From NCBI GenBank assembly GCA_003851245.1, contig BHEP01000005.1, positions 1 to 64,000 on the forward strand: a DNA stretch of 64,000 bases, given 5' to 3'. The notes under the pieces are model-generated. The model did not search any database. It was not told the DNA's origin and saw only the letters and a program-made list of their open reading frames with translations. The position numbers were made by a program, and so were the translations under genes. Positions 39,826 through 47,564 of the stretch are shown one piece after another. Origin of the DNA: Bacteroidales bacterium. GTDB taxonomy: Bacteria; Bacteroidota; Bacteroidia; Bacteroidales; Azobacteroidaceae. Positions within the stretch are counted from its first letter, which is position 1; each line of letters starts with the position of its first letter.

Positions 39826-41304
39826 TTAAAATTTATAGGTGTACATAAAACGCAACTCGCCGGTTAGTGATTCAATATCGGCGTAATAAGCATAATTGGT
39901 GCGGCGTGAATAGAGAGTAGAAAGTATGGAAAAATAATTATGCTGATATATCTTTATATCAGACCTAAAAGTAGTGGCATGTAGAATAGCATTAGACTTA
40001 TCGCCCTGCACATTGAGGGTACGAAAATCTACCGACGACAAGTCTTCCAAATCTTCGGGATAGCCCTCCCAGGTAAATATTCTATATCCCTCATGAAGCC
40101 AAGAAAATCCTATCTTATCCTTAAAAGAAATATTGACTCCTGCCTTCCATCCAAAACCACTACCCCAGTTGTAATTGCGCTCGTCGAGGGCATAATAATC
40201 ACTAAGAGTGGCTCCCAGGAGTATGGCTGAGAGGTGGGCATGTCCATCCATATGCCATTCCTGATGGCGCCTGTCCTTATACAACAATGCCAAGCCAAAG
40301 GAAGCGGGAGTACCAAATTCATAGGGCTTTTTATTGGAAACACTGGAAATGGTGTCGGAATCATAGAAATCAAAATATTGAAAGGCTGCCAATCCCAGGT
40401 AATCTTTCTTAGAATCTACCAAGTCGCTGCCCCATAGCCTCCCCATGGCGTTTATTTGACCTATCAGAGGCTGCGAGCTATGTATATTGATGTTGCCAAC
40501 GATATTGAAATAATCGTAAGGAGTAACCGATTCGTTGTCGAACTTATCGCCATATTCTATGCTAATAGAACTAGTAAATCCGCTACCTTTATCAAAAATT
40601 TTATCCTTAAGTTCCAAAAAACGAACTCCCGCCGAGAGCTCCACACTCAATTCTGGACTCCCAAACTGACTTCCCGAACTAGGACGCACCCTCCAAGCAT
40701 CGCCACTCACTATGCGTGAGAGCCCTCGCATGGGCGAAATAACCAAACCCGCCAATTCCCTACCAAAGCGATCACCGCCCCTTGCCCTATCATCGAGTAC
40801 GAGGTCGGAAGTTCGATAAAAAATTTCACCCAAGGCCATTCCTCCAATAGGAGTAGCTATAACATCGTTGGTAGAGGGAAATTCTCTCTCCATAAACATC
40901 TCCCACATAAGACTGCCCCCAAGAGCAAAACCCCCAGATTGCCAGTAATTAAAGCCACTGCTACGAGCCGAATTATAAAATAAATTGCCATTGTAAGGAT
41001 GATTAAACAGATTGGTTGGGAGCTTATCGTTGTCCCAAACAAAGCCCTTCTTAAAATTGTCTTTTATAGTATTCAAGCTAATGTAGGCAAAATCGCCTTT
41101 CAATATATAGCGATCAAAAGACCAAACGCCAAGGTTGAGGGCAACAATCTCCCCTACTGCCTGCAAGGGCTTTTTTTTTGAATAATAATCCAAATCTATA
41201 GAGTCGGGCGCAACTCTATTGTACAAATTATTGCGCATAACAAATTGCGCCGAAGCCTCTGAAAACATAAAAATGAGAAGTAGGATATAAAATATTCTCT
41301 GCAT
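39826..41304 (-). CDS. DUF3943 outer-membrane protein
   Basis: 492 residues with a signal peptide (about 1-19, ending S-E-A-S-A-Q). The middle has N-L-F-N-H-P-Y-N-G-N-L-F-Y-N-S-A-R and G-G-x-A-L-G-E-I-F-Y-R, the pattern of the DUF3943 family. The rest alternates aromatic and polar residues as in a beta-barrel, ending in a short Y-T-Y-K-F strand with a C-terminal aromatic. Role unknown; co-transcription with the lipid-type ABC exporter hints at envelope maintenance. Confidence 0.82.
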   Translation of the reverse strand: MQRIFYILLLIFMFSEASAQFVMRNNLYNRVAPDSIDLDYYSKKKPLQAVGEIVALNLGVWSFDRYILKGDFAYISLNTIKDNFKKGFVWDNDKLPTNLFNHPYNGNLFYNSARSSGFNYWQSGGFALGGSLMWEMFMEREFPSTNDVIATPIGGMALGEIFYRTSDLVLDDRARGGDRFGRELAGLVISPMRGLSRIVSGDAWRVRPSSGSQFGSPELSVELSAGVRFLELKDKIFDKGSGFTSSISIEYGDKFDNESVTPYDYFNIVGNINIHSSQPLIGQINAMGRLWGSDLVDSKKDYLGLAAFQYFDFYDSDTISSVSNKKPYEFGTPASFGLALLYKDRRHQEWHMDGHAHLSAILLGATLSDYYALDERNYNWGSGFGWKAGVNISFKDKIGFSWLHEGYRIFTWEGYPEDLEDLSSVDFRTLNVQGDKSNAILHATTFRSDIKIYQHNYFSILSTLYSRRTNYAYYADIESLTGELRFMYTYKF

Positions 41305-41351
41305 AAGTGATTTGTTAATTATAAATTCCTAATTAGTATTTCTTTTTGGTG

Positions 41352-41359
41352 CAAAGATA
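41352..41359 (-). promoter_or_regulatory. -7 box for the DUF3943 gene
   Basis: Minus-strand TATCTTTG about 48 bases before the DUF3943 start. Confidence 0.55.
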
Positions 41360-41443
41360 CAAAAAACTAAGAGTTTCATACATTATTATCACTATTTTGA
41401 AAACACTCAAGGGGTCTACAACAATTATTTAATAAATTATTGT

Positions 41444-41451
41444 AGCTTTGT
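41444..41451 (+). promoter_or_regulatory. -7 box for the acidic-protein/FHA operon
   Basis: TAGCTTTG fits TAnnTTTG and lies about 100 bases before the acidic-protein ATG. It sits at the right edge of an imperfect palindrome (41418-41447, CTACAA...TTGTAG), a possible operator. Confidence 0.5.
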
Positions 41452-41459
41452 AAAATAGT

Positions 41460-41545
41460 AAAGTTTCAGAGTAAAAGTTTCAGAGTAAAAGTTTCAGAAT
41501 AAAAGTTTAATAGTAAAAGTTTAATAGTAAAGTTTAAAAATAAAA
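41460..41545 (+). repeat. 14-bp tandem repeats in the leader of the signalling operon
   Basis: About six units close to TAAAAGTTTCAGAG (later ones TAAAAGTTTAATAG) run head to tail between the -7 box and the ATG at 41553, so they would be in the 5' untranslated leader. Confidence 0.8.
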
Positions 41546-41552
41546 ATAGATT

Positions 41553-41846
41553 ATGATAACTAGCGATGCCGATATTTTTGTTTTCGTAGACACGGAAGAT
41601 CAAGCCTTTGATTTTGTTACAATTGATGAGTCCGACAATTTTGCATCTCAAGCGGTGTTCATAGACATGACTGCCGACAATTATTTTGATGCCATAGATT
41701 TTGAATTAGAACAAGATTCCTTTGTTTATCTTGATGCAGATGTATCGACAGACAATTTCTCGCAAGATCAACTTGCCGAAGACATTTCCTTTATCGATGG
41801 CGACATTATCGATTTAGACCCCTCAAACGACATCTTCATATTATGA
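41553..41846 (+). CDS. Strongly acidic small protein without basic residues
   Basis: 97 residues with 22 Asp, 5 Glu and no Lys, Arg, His, Cys or Trp, so its net charge is about -27. Short hydrophobic/aromatic patches recur (F-V-F-V-D, F-D-F-V-T-I-D, V-F-I-D-M, F-V-Y-L-D, S-F-I-D-G), each ending in Asp, like repeated beta strands. No signal peptide. It ends by overlapping the FHA gene start by 4 bases (ATGA), which argues for a real, co-translated gene. Its Thr residues at 14, 23, 40 and 66 are each followed by acidic residues, possible kinase sites. I know no family for it; a substrate or scaffold for the following kinase/FHA set is inference. Confidence 0.72.
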   Translation: MITSDADIFVFVDTEDQAFDFVTIDESDNFASQAVFIDMTADNYFDAIDFELEQDSFVYLDADVSTDNFSQDQLAEDISFIDGDIIDLDPSNDIFIL

Positions 41847-42364
41847 TCTCCATCCGATGCCCCAATTGTGCAATAGGTCTAAAGGTCGACGAATCCAAAC
41901 TACCCTCTCATTTGGAATCCTTCAACTGCCCCAAGTGCAAGAAACCAATTCCTGTATCTTTATTGTCCTCCTCCGACAGTTCGGTACAAAATGACCCCGA
42001 CACAGTCCTCCTGTCTGCTGCAAGCATGCCCCAAAAAACAGGGCGCTTACTTGTGCTCGATGGCGCAACGAGCCAAGCCCAGACTATAAATCTGCGAGAA
42101 GGCATCAATATTATTGGGCGCCAAACGGCAACAAGCGACAACCCAACAGCAATAAACACCAGCGATAAATTAATGAGTAGAGAGCATCTTTTGATAGAAA
42201 TAAAGAAAGATGGAAAAGACAATTTTATTCATCAACTTTCGGACAATAAAAGCAAAAACAAGACGTTATACAAGGGTACATATCTTGACTCCGAAGAAGT
42301 AGTAGTTCTACAAGATGGAGATCAGATTCAGATAGGTCAGACTGCATTGAGATTTAATATATAA
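41843..42364 (+). CDS. Zinc-ribbon / FHA-domain protein
   Basis: 173 residues. The N-terminal zinc ribbon has C6-x2-C9 and C29-x2-C32. A linker with D-P-D-T-V-L-L (Thr54) follows. The C-terminal FHA domain (about 68-173) has the phosphothreonine-binding residues G92-R93 and S112-R-E-H115. FHA domains bind phosphothreonine peptides, often on or made by a cognate kinase. The same D-x-D-T-V-L motif occurs in the kinase three genes on, before its membrane helix (Thr334). It overlaps the acidic-protein gene by 4 bases and lies 31 bases before the PP2C gene. Confidence 0.9.
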   Translation: MISIRCPNCAIGLKVDESKLPSHLESFNCPKCKKPIPVSLLSSSDSSVQNDPDTVLLSAASMPQKTGRLLVLDGATSQAQTINLREGINIIGRQTATSDNPTAINTSDKLMSREHLLIEIKKDGKDNFIHQLSDNKSKNKTLYKGTYLDSEEVVVLQDGDQIQIGQTALRFNI

Positions 42365-42383
42365 ATTTATCGTGTTAACGTTT

Positions 42384-42391
42384 TAATTTTG
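42384..42391 (+). promoter_or_regulatory. -7-like box right before the PP2C start
   Basis: TAATTTTG ends 4 bases before the PP2C ATG. If used, transcription would start at or next to the start codon, giving a leaderless mRNA. No -33 box is clear. Confidence 0.35.
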
Positions 42392-42395
42392 TAGT

Positions 42396-43205
42396 ATGCC
42401 TATTAACCTAGATAAGTCGTACTCTATCAATGAGATAGGGGCACGAAGCAACAACGAAGATACAACTCAACCCAAACATGAATACATAACAGCAGAGAGT
42501 CGACTTTTTATGGTTTGCGATGGTGTTGGAGGTTCTAAAAAAGGGGAAATAGCCAGTGCCTTGGCCTGCGAATCTATACAAGACTACTTCGATAATTTTA
42601 TCCAGCCCGAACAGGTATTCTCAAAAGAATTTATAGACAAATCTGTTCGCTATGCCGAAATTAGATTTGACGACTACATAAAAGAAAACCCTTCGGCACA
42701 AGGAATGGCCACCACCCTCTGCCTTGTTTATTTTTCTTCCACGGGAGTATATCTTGCCCATGCAGGAGATAGCAGAATCTATCAGATACGAGATGGGGAA
42801 GTTCTGTATAAAACAGAAGATCACTCACTTGTAAATACCCTACTACTAAGCGGACAAATAACAAAGGAAGACGCTAAGAATCATCCTCAAAAAAATGTAA
42901 TACTAAGAGCAATTCAAGGAAGTCAATTCCCCGTAGAGATGGAAGTCAACAAGATTGAAGACGTATTATCTGGAGACCAGTTTTTTATCTGTACCGATGG
43001 CATACTCGAAGCCTTATCTGAGGAGGAAATATGCAGCATACTCAATCAAAAAAAAGGAGCTGAAACAAAACTCAAACAGATAAAAGAAATTTGCAGCGCT
43101 AAATCTAAGGATAATTTCTCGGCATATTTAATACCTGTGCAAAATGTTAGCCAATCAAAAACTGACAAGCATCTTTTTGCAACATTTCTTTCAGCATTCA
43201 TGTAA
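42396..43205 (+). CDS. PP2C-family Ser/Thr phosphatase
   Basis: 269 residues, cytoplasmic, with the full set of PP2C metal-binding motifs: R-S-N-N-E-D (17-22), V-C-D-G-V-G-G (Asp42), A-H-A-G-D-S-R-I, a late C-T-D-G and the final S-K-D-N. It should remove phosphate from Ser/Thr, opposing the kinase encoded next. Such phosphatase/kinase/FHA sets are found in Ter-type and type VI secretion regulation, but no secretion or vWA gene adjoins here. Confidence 0.94.
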   Translation: MPINLDKSYSINEIGARSNNEDTTQPKHEYITAESRLFMVCDGVGGSKKGEIASALACESIQDYFDNFIQPEQVFSKEFIDKSVRYAEIRFDDYIKENPSAQGMATTLCLVYFSSTGVYLAHAGDSRIYQIRDGEVLYKTEDHSLVNTLLLSGQITKEDAKNHPQKNVILRAIQGSQFPVEMEVNKIEDVLSGDQFFICTDGILEALSEEEICSILNQKKGAETKLKQIKEICSAKSKDNFSAYLIPVQNVSQSKTDKHLFATFLSAFM

Positions 43206-43211
43206 AATAAG

Positions 43212-43219
43212 TACCTTTG
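43212..43219 (+). promoter_or_regulatory. -7 box for the kinase gene
   Basis: TACCTTTG lies 27 bases before the ATG at 43247 and covers the upstream TTG (43217) of the same frame. It therefore supports the ATG as the start. Confidence 0.4.
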
Positions 43220-43246
43220 GTGCTAAAATATTCTTTAAGAATTCAA

Positions 43247-44926
43247 ATGCAGTTAAAACAAGGATATAAACTACACCAGGGAAAATACCAATTACTAAAC
43301 GTAATAGGTAATGGAGGATTCAGTCTGACCTATAAAGGCATATGGAATACTGAGATTAGAGGCAATCTAGGAAAGATCCCCGCAAAGGTTCCTGTATGTA
43401 TCAAGGAATATTTTTTAAAAGACTACTGTCGCCGAGACAGCAATTCTCCCAATGTAGTGGCAAGCTCTCCCAATGGAAAGGAGGTTTTCAAGAAAAATAA
43501 AGATGGATTGATCAAAGAAGCAAAAATTCTTTCCGAAGTGCATCACCCCAATATTGTAAGCGTATTGGAGGTGTTTAGACAAAACAATACGGTATACATC
43601 GTTATGGAATTTATTGCTGGGCAATCACTAAAACAAGAAGTGGTAGAAAAAGGCATGCTCAAGGAAGACTATCTCCTAAAAATTGTACAAAAAATAGGCT
43701 CTGCTCTTTCTTTCATTCACAAAAAAAATATACTACATCTCGACATCAAGCCAAGCAACATACTCATCAATCAGGGGCACAATCCTAAGCTAATAGATTT
43801 TGGAATTAGCAAGCGCTACGGGCTTACCGATCAACAAGAAACAAGCACCAGCATGCTAGCCGTATCTAAAGGATATGCCTCTATAGAGCAATACGATATT
43901 GAAGGCATGCAAGTATTTTCCCCCTGCCCCGATATTTACTCACTGGGAGCTAGCATGTACCATTTGCTTACAGGACAGGTGCCAACAGAATCTATTCTAA
44001 TATCTACCAAGGGACTTGCAAAACCAAGAACACTCAATCCTCTTATATCCGAAAAAACGGAAAATGTAATTCTAAAAGCCATGTCTATCAATTCAATCGA
44101 TAGATACCAGTGCGTAGAAGATATGCTACTAGAATTGGGTCTGAGCTTAGACCCTTGCGAAAACTCAAGTAAGGATGAAGAAGACAGCACCCACCTCATA
44201 ACTCCATCACTCAAAGAACCCATTTTTACAGACAATGACGATGATACAGTCTTGTTTGTTGCAAACAAAAATAGCAAGAAAAAAATTATCTATGCAGCTA
44301 TTATTATTACCATAATAATACCCTTAAGCATTTTTATTTTTAAAGGCAGTAAAATTATTGAAGAACAAGGACTTAATTCGACCTACACAAATGACAGCAC
44401 CACTCAAATACTTGCCAAGGATGATAAACAAACAAAAAAAGAGGAAGCTGAAAATAATGCTGCCGCAGAAAAAGCAATAGAAAGGATTGAACAAAAAAAA
44501 CTAGAAGAACAAGAACTTACAAACAAAAAATATGAAGATTTGCTTATAAATGCAAAAAGATATTTGGCAAACGAAGAGTACGAATTGACCAAATCGAAGT
44601 TTCAAGAAGCCAATAGCATAAGCAGTTCAAAAGAAATAGAAGAGTATATAAAATTGTGCAACAATGAATTATATAAAGAAGAGAAAGATAAAAGGTACGA
44701 AAGGTATGAATTAAAAATGAAATTTGGTAACTTTGTCGTTGCAAGAAACAAAACAACGGGCTTCTTTGGTGCTATTGATAGCGAGGGGCATGAAATAATT
44801 GCTTGCAAATATCTTAGCACTTCGAGAAATGGAGCCAACCGGTCTTTTTTAGACAAGAATGATCTTTACGATATTTATGGGCCCGACGGCTCATTAATAC
44901 AGGAGGGTGCTAGTTCATACAAATAG
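43247..44926 (+). CDS. Transmembrane Ser/Thr protein kinase with WG-repeat-like tail
   Basis: 559 residues from the ATG at 43247. Kinase domain about 14-305: glycine loop G21-N-G-G-F25, Lys53 (V-C-I-K-E-Y), H164-L-D-I-K-P-S-N and D184-F-G. The Arg before the catalytic Asp of classical RD kinases is Leu, so it is a non-RD kinase. A juxtamembrane D-D-D-T-V-L-F (Thr334) precedes a membrane helix (about 347-365). Outside the kinase lie a coiled coil (about 385-440), a helical segment and a C-terminal WG-repeat-like unit (T-G-F-F-G-A-I-D-S-E-G-H-E-I-I). This looks like an envelope sensor that signals inward, with the PP2C and FHA genes as partners. The next gene starts 5 bases on. Confidence 0.92.
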   Translation: MQLKQGYKLHQGKYQLLNVIGNGGFSLTYKGIWNTEIRGNLGKIPAKVPVCIKEYFLKDYCRRDSNSPNVVASSPNGKEVFKKNKDGLIKEAKILSEVHHPNIVSVLEVFRQNNTVYIVMEFIAGQSLKQEVVEKGMLKEDYLLKIVQKIGSALSFIHKKNILHLDIKPSNILINQGHNPKLIDFGISKRYGLTDQQETSTSMLAVSKGYASIEQYDIEGMQVFSPCPDIYSLGASMYHLLTGQVPTESILISTKGLAKPRTLNPLISEKTENVILKAMSINSIDRYQCVEDMLLELGLSLDPCENSSKDEEDSTHLITPSLKEPIFTDNDDDTVLFVANKNSKKKIIYAAIIITIIIPLSIFIFKGSKIIEEQGLNSTYTNDSTTQILAKDDKQTKKEEAENNAAAEKAIERIEQKKLEEQELTNKKYEDLLINAKRYLANEEYELTKSKFQEANSISSSKEIEEYIKLCNNELYKEEKDKRYERYELKMKFGNFVVARNKTTGFFGAIDSEGHEIIACKYLSTSRNGANRSFLDKNDLYDIYGPDGSLIQEGASSYK

Positions 44927-44931
44927 TTTTA

Positions 44932-45915
44932 ATGAAAAAATTTCTTATTTTAATTTTAATTTTAACGTCTTCTCAAAGTCTTTTTGCACAAATAAGTAAG
45001 GACTACAACCTCAAAGGAGATATGGCATTGCGCCAAGAAGACTACTACGATGCCCTCGCTTGGTATGGGGAGGGCTTGGATTCCTGTGATATATATAGCA
45101 TAAAGAAGCTAAATCTTATCTGGGATCTCAAGGAATCTATGCGATATGGCATGCGCATATCTATGGATAAATGTTTTCAATGTTTGACCCAAAAAGCCGA
45201 AAAAAATGATGCTGAAGCCATGAAGCTCTTGTCTAATTATTTTCTTAGGGGTATGGGCACAAAAATAGACCTAAGTCTTTCAGAACAATGGATGGAGAAA
45301 GCCACAAATATTCTATCGCCTCAAAAAACTACAGAAAACAATACGTCTTCAATCTCAGTTATTCCCTCTACTACAATAAATTACAGTCTTGAAAGCCCCT
45401 CAAAAACAAGCAAGCCAATATTTGCAGCATATACTGCCTCGCCCACCATGCCCTTTGGATTTATGCTGGGAGGCTACCATAAAAACAAGAAATTGGGTGC
45501 TTACGCAAAAGTGCTAAGCAATTTGAGATCCAAAACCTCCGAGCTAACTTGCAACAACAGAGATATAGAGGGGCTCATAGACGAAAGCTTGTTTAGCCAC
45601 TTCACAAAAAAAACTAGAAGAAACAATCTGGCAATAAGTGCAGGCCTACTATACCCTCTAAATGACAGGCTCTCACTATCGGGCGGCCTAGGCTATGGAA
45701 AAAGAGAAGTCTATTGGGAGGTAGCCCATTACCATATGGACACAGAAAAGCTCTACAAAAAACTATGGGCACACAATATAGAAAGTTCGTATAGAGGAGT
45801 GGTAGCCGAAATTGGTGCCGTATATAAGTTCGATAAATTTATATTTTTAGCAGGTCTATCCACACTAAAATTAAAAGACTTGGATATGTATGCTGGCATA
45901 GGATATTCATTTTAA
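44932..45915 (+). CDS. Exported TPR/Sel1-like protein with barrel-like C-terminus
   Basis: 327 residues. Signal peptide about 1-20 (M-K-K-F-L-I-L-I-L-I-L-T). Residues 25-125 form TPR/Sel1-like helices (A-L-R-Q-E-D-Y-Y-D-A-L-A-W-Y-G-E-G; A-E-A-M-K-L-L-S-N-Y). The second half (about 165-327) has alternating strands with G-x-L-Y-P-L-N-D-R-L-S-L-S-G-G-L-G-Y-G and ends Y-A-G-I-G-Y-S-F with a terminal Phe, as in small outer-membrane barrels. It follows the kinase by 5 bases, so it is likely the kinase's envelope partner. No known family was recognised. Confidence 0.7.
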   Translation: MKKFLILILILTSSQSLFAQISKDYNLKGDMALRQEDYYDALAWYGEGLDSCDIYSIKKLNLIWDLKESMRYGMRISMDKCFQCLTQKAEKNDAEAMKLLSNYFLRGMGTKIDLSLSEQWMEKATNILSPQKTTENNTSSISVIPSTTINYSLESPSKTSKPIFAAYTASPTMPFGFMLGGYHKNKKLGAYAKVLSNLRSKTSELTCNNRDIEGLIDESLFSHFTKKTRRNNLAISAGLLYPLNDRLSLSGGLGYGKREVYWEVAHYHMDTEKLYKKLWAHNIESSYRGVVAEIGAVYKFDKFIFLAGLSTLKLKDLDMYAGIGYSF

Positions 45916-45927
45916 TTGACAACAATC

Positions 45928-47529
45928 ATGAAACAAATAATTTTTTTACTGTCCATTATTACCTTCCTCCTTCTGTGCAGCTCATGCCTAGAAACGGTGG
46001 AAGTGCCAGATACAGTATTTAATGGAAGAGTGCCAGAGATAATCACAAAAACACCAGAAGAGATACACTACTTTGATGCCATCATTTCTGCCGAGGTAGT
46101 TTCGGGCAAGGGATACGAGGTCAGAGAAAGAGGGTTTTTTATGTCTTTAGATAGTTTGCAAGATTTTGAAACCCCCGACAACAAAATTATATGTGGCAGT
46201 GGAAAGGGTGTATATTCAAAGAAAATAGAAAATCTAAAGGCGGATAAGCAATATTTCTATAAGGCATACGCCATAAATGAGGCTGGGATTAATTGTGGAA
46301 ACACCAAATTTTTTAATACTCTTAGCACCATTCCCACCCTATCTACAGGCTTGGCAAATAATATAGTAGATGGGCAGGCCTCTTGCTATGGGCACATCAT
46401 TCTGCAGGGAGATAATGAGATTGAGACTTTGGGAATTGTTTGGGGAAAGTCGCCAAACATAGATGAAATGGAAAATGTTGCCATATACGTCGACCCCAAG
46501 GCTAAGGACTTTAAAATTACATTGGAAAACCTAAGTGGCGACGTCCAATATTTTTTCTCTGCCTTTGCCAAAAATAATATAGGCACTGGATATGGGGAGG
46601 TGCAAAATTTCTTTGCAGGCAGTATTTGGACAGAAGAAAGTTCCTTTATCAGTCAGGCCAGAGAAGATGCAGCCACCTTTGTATTAAAGAAAGACCTTTA
46701 CATATCGTGTGGGGTGCTACAAAATTCCATGCCACTAAAGAGCACTTTTCAATATTCTATACAGAACAAAAGATGGCACTCAATAGCCGAAATAGATACC
46801 AACCTCACTAGGAAAGGCCCATTCTCCTTCGTATTGGGTGATTATGCTTTTTTAGGTCATGGCAAATCCTTAGGAGGACACAGGCCCGACGATTTTTACC
46901 GATACGACAGATTCGACAACACCTGGCAGGAAATGTTTTTCCCAAAAATACTCAACGGGCAGGCAATGGAAGGAAGGTATATGGCAACAGGTTTTTCCTT
47001 GGGCAACAATGCCTACGTAGTGGGCGGTGAAGTGTCGGCAAGATATCTCAACGAGGTGCTGAGGCTGAATGTAAATGAGACCTCAGGAGTTTACTCCTGG
47101 TACAAGATGTCTGATTTTCCAAGCAGAATATATGAGGCTGTGAGCTTTGTTTGCAATGGAGAGGCATATGCGGGACTGGGAAGGGAAAAAGTGGCCGATA
47201 GCAGCATAGAACTACCCATAGTCAACAAAACCATTTGGAAATATAATGAGGCTGGCGACAGCTGGGAGGAATTTATCACCTATGCTCCTAAAGTATTCAC
47301 AAACATGGTGGTTGTCAAAAATAAGGCCTATGGCATAGCCTACAACGACAATCAGATTTGGGAACTCGATATAGACACAAAAAAATGGAAGGCTAAGTCT
47401 AAAATACCTCTTAAAAATACAGCTTCTATAGGCAAGCAATTTATGCTTGCTGTCGATAATATTGTATATATAGGAATTGATAGGTTTGCCACCGATGTTT
47501 ATGCCTACCACCCTCTTTGGGATAATTGA
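45928..47529 (+). CDS. Kelch-like surface lipoprotein
   Basis: About 533 residues from the ATG at 45928; a TTG 12 bases earlier is a poorer start. The signal ends in L-L-L-C-S-S-C with Cys20 the likely lipidated residue, though the -3 position is an unusual Cys. Two beta-sandwich modules (about 30-225) read V-R-E-R-G-F-F-M-S and I-E-T-L-G-I-V-W-G, the repeated form common in Bacteroidota lipoproteins. Kelch-type blades follow (about 230-533; W-H-S-I-A-E, F-Y-R-Y-D-R-F-D-N-T-W, A-Y-V-V-G-G-E, I-W-K-Y-N-E-A-G-D-S-W). It probably binds a ligand at the cell surface. Last gene of the run before cysE. Confidence 0.75.
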   Translation: MKQIIFLLSIITFLLLCSSCLETVEVPDTVFNGRVPEIITKTPEEIHYFDAIISAEVVSGKGYEVRERGFFMSLDSLQDFETPDNKIICGSGKGVYSKKIENLKADKQYFYKAYAINEAGINCGNTKFFNTLSTIPTLSTGLANNIVDGQASCYGHIILQGDNEIETLGIVWGKSPNIDEMENVAIYVDPKAKDFKITLENLSGDVQYFFSAFAKNNIGTGYGEVQNFFAGSIWTEESSFISQAREDAATFVLKKDLYISCGVLQNSMPLKSTFQYSIQNKRWHSIAEIDTNLTRKGPFSFVLGDYAFLGHGKSLGGHRPDDFYRYDRFDNTWQEMFFPKILNGQAMEGRYMATGFSLGNNAYVVGGEVSARYLNEVLRLNVNETSGVYSWYKMSDFPSRIYEAVSFVCNGEAYAGLGREKVADSSIELPIVNKTIWKYNEAGDSWEEFITYAPKVFTNMVVVKNKAYGIAYNDNQIWELDIDTKKWKAKSKIPLKNTASIGKQFMLAVDNIVYIGIDRFATDVYAYHPLWDN

Positions 47530-47564
47530 TAAAACATGGCTTGCGTACAATTATTTTAAAAAAA

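Noticed and set aside
41553-47529. Type VI secretion or Ter phosphorylation cluster
   Set aside because: Kinase, phosphatase and FHA fit, but no Tss, vWA or Ter gene is present in the window.
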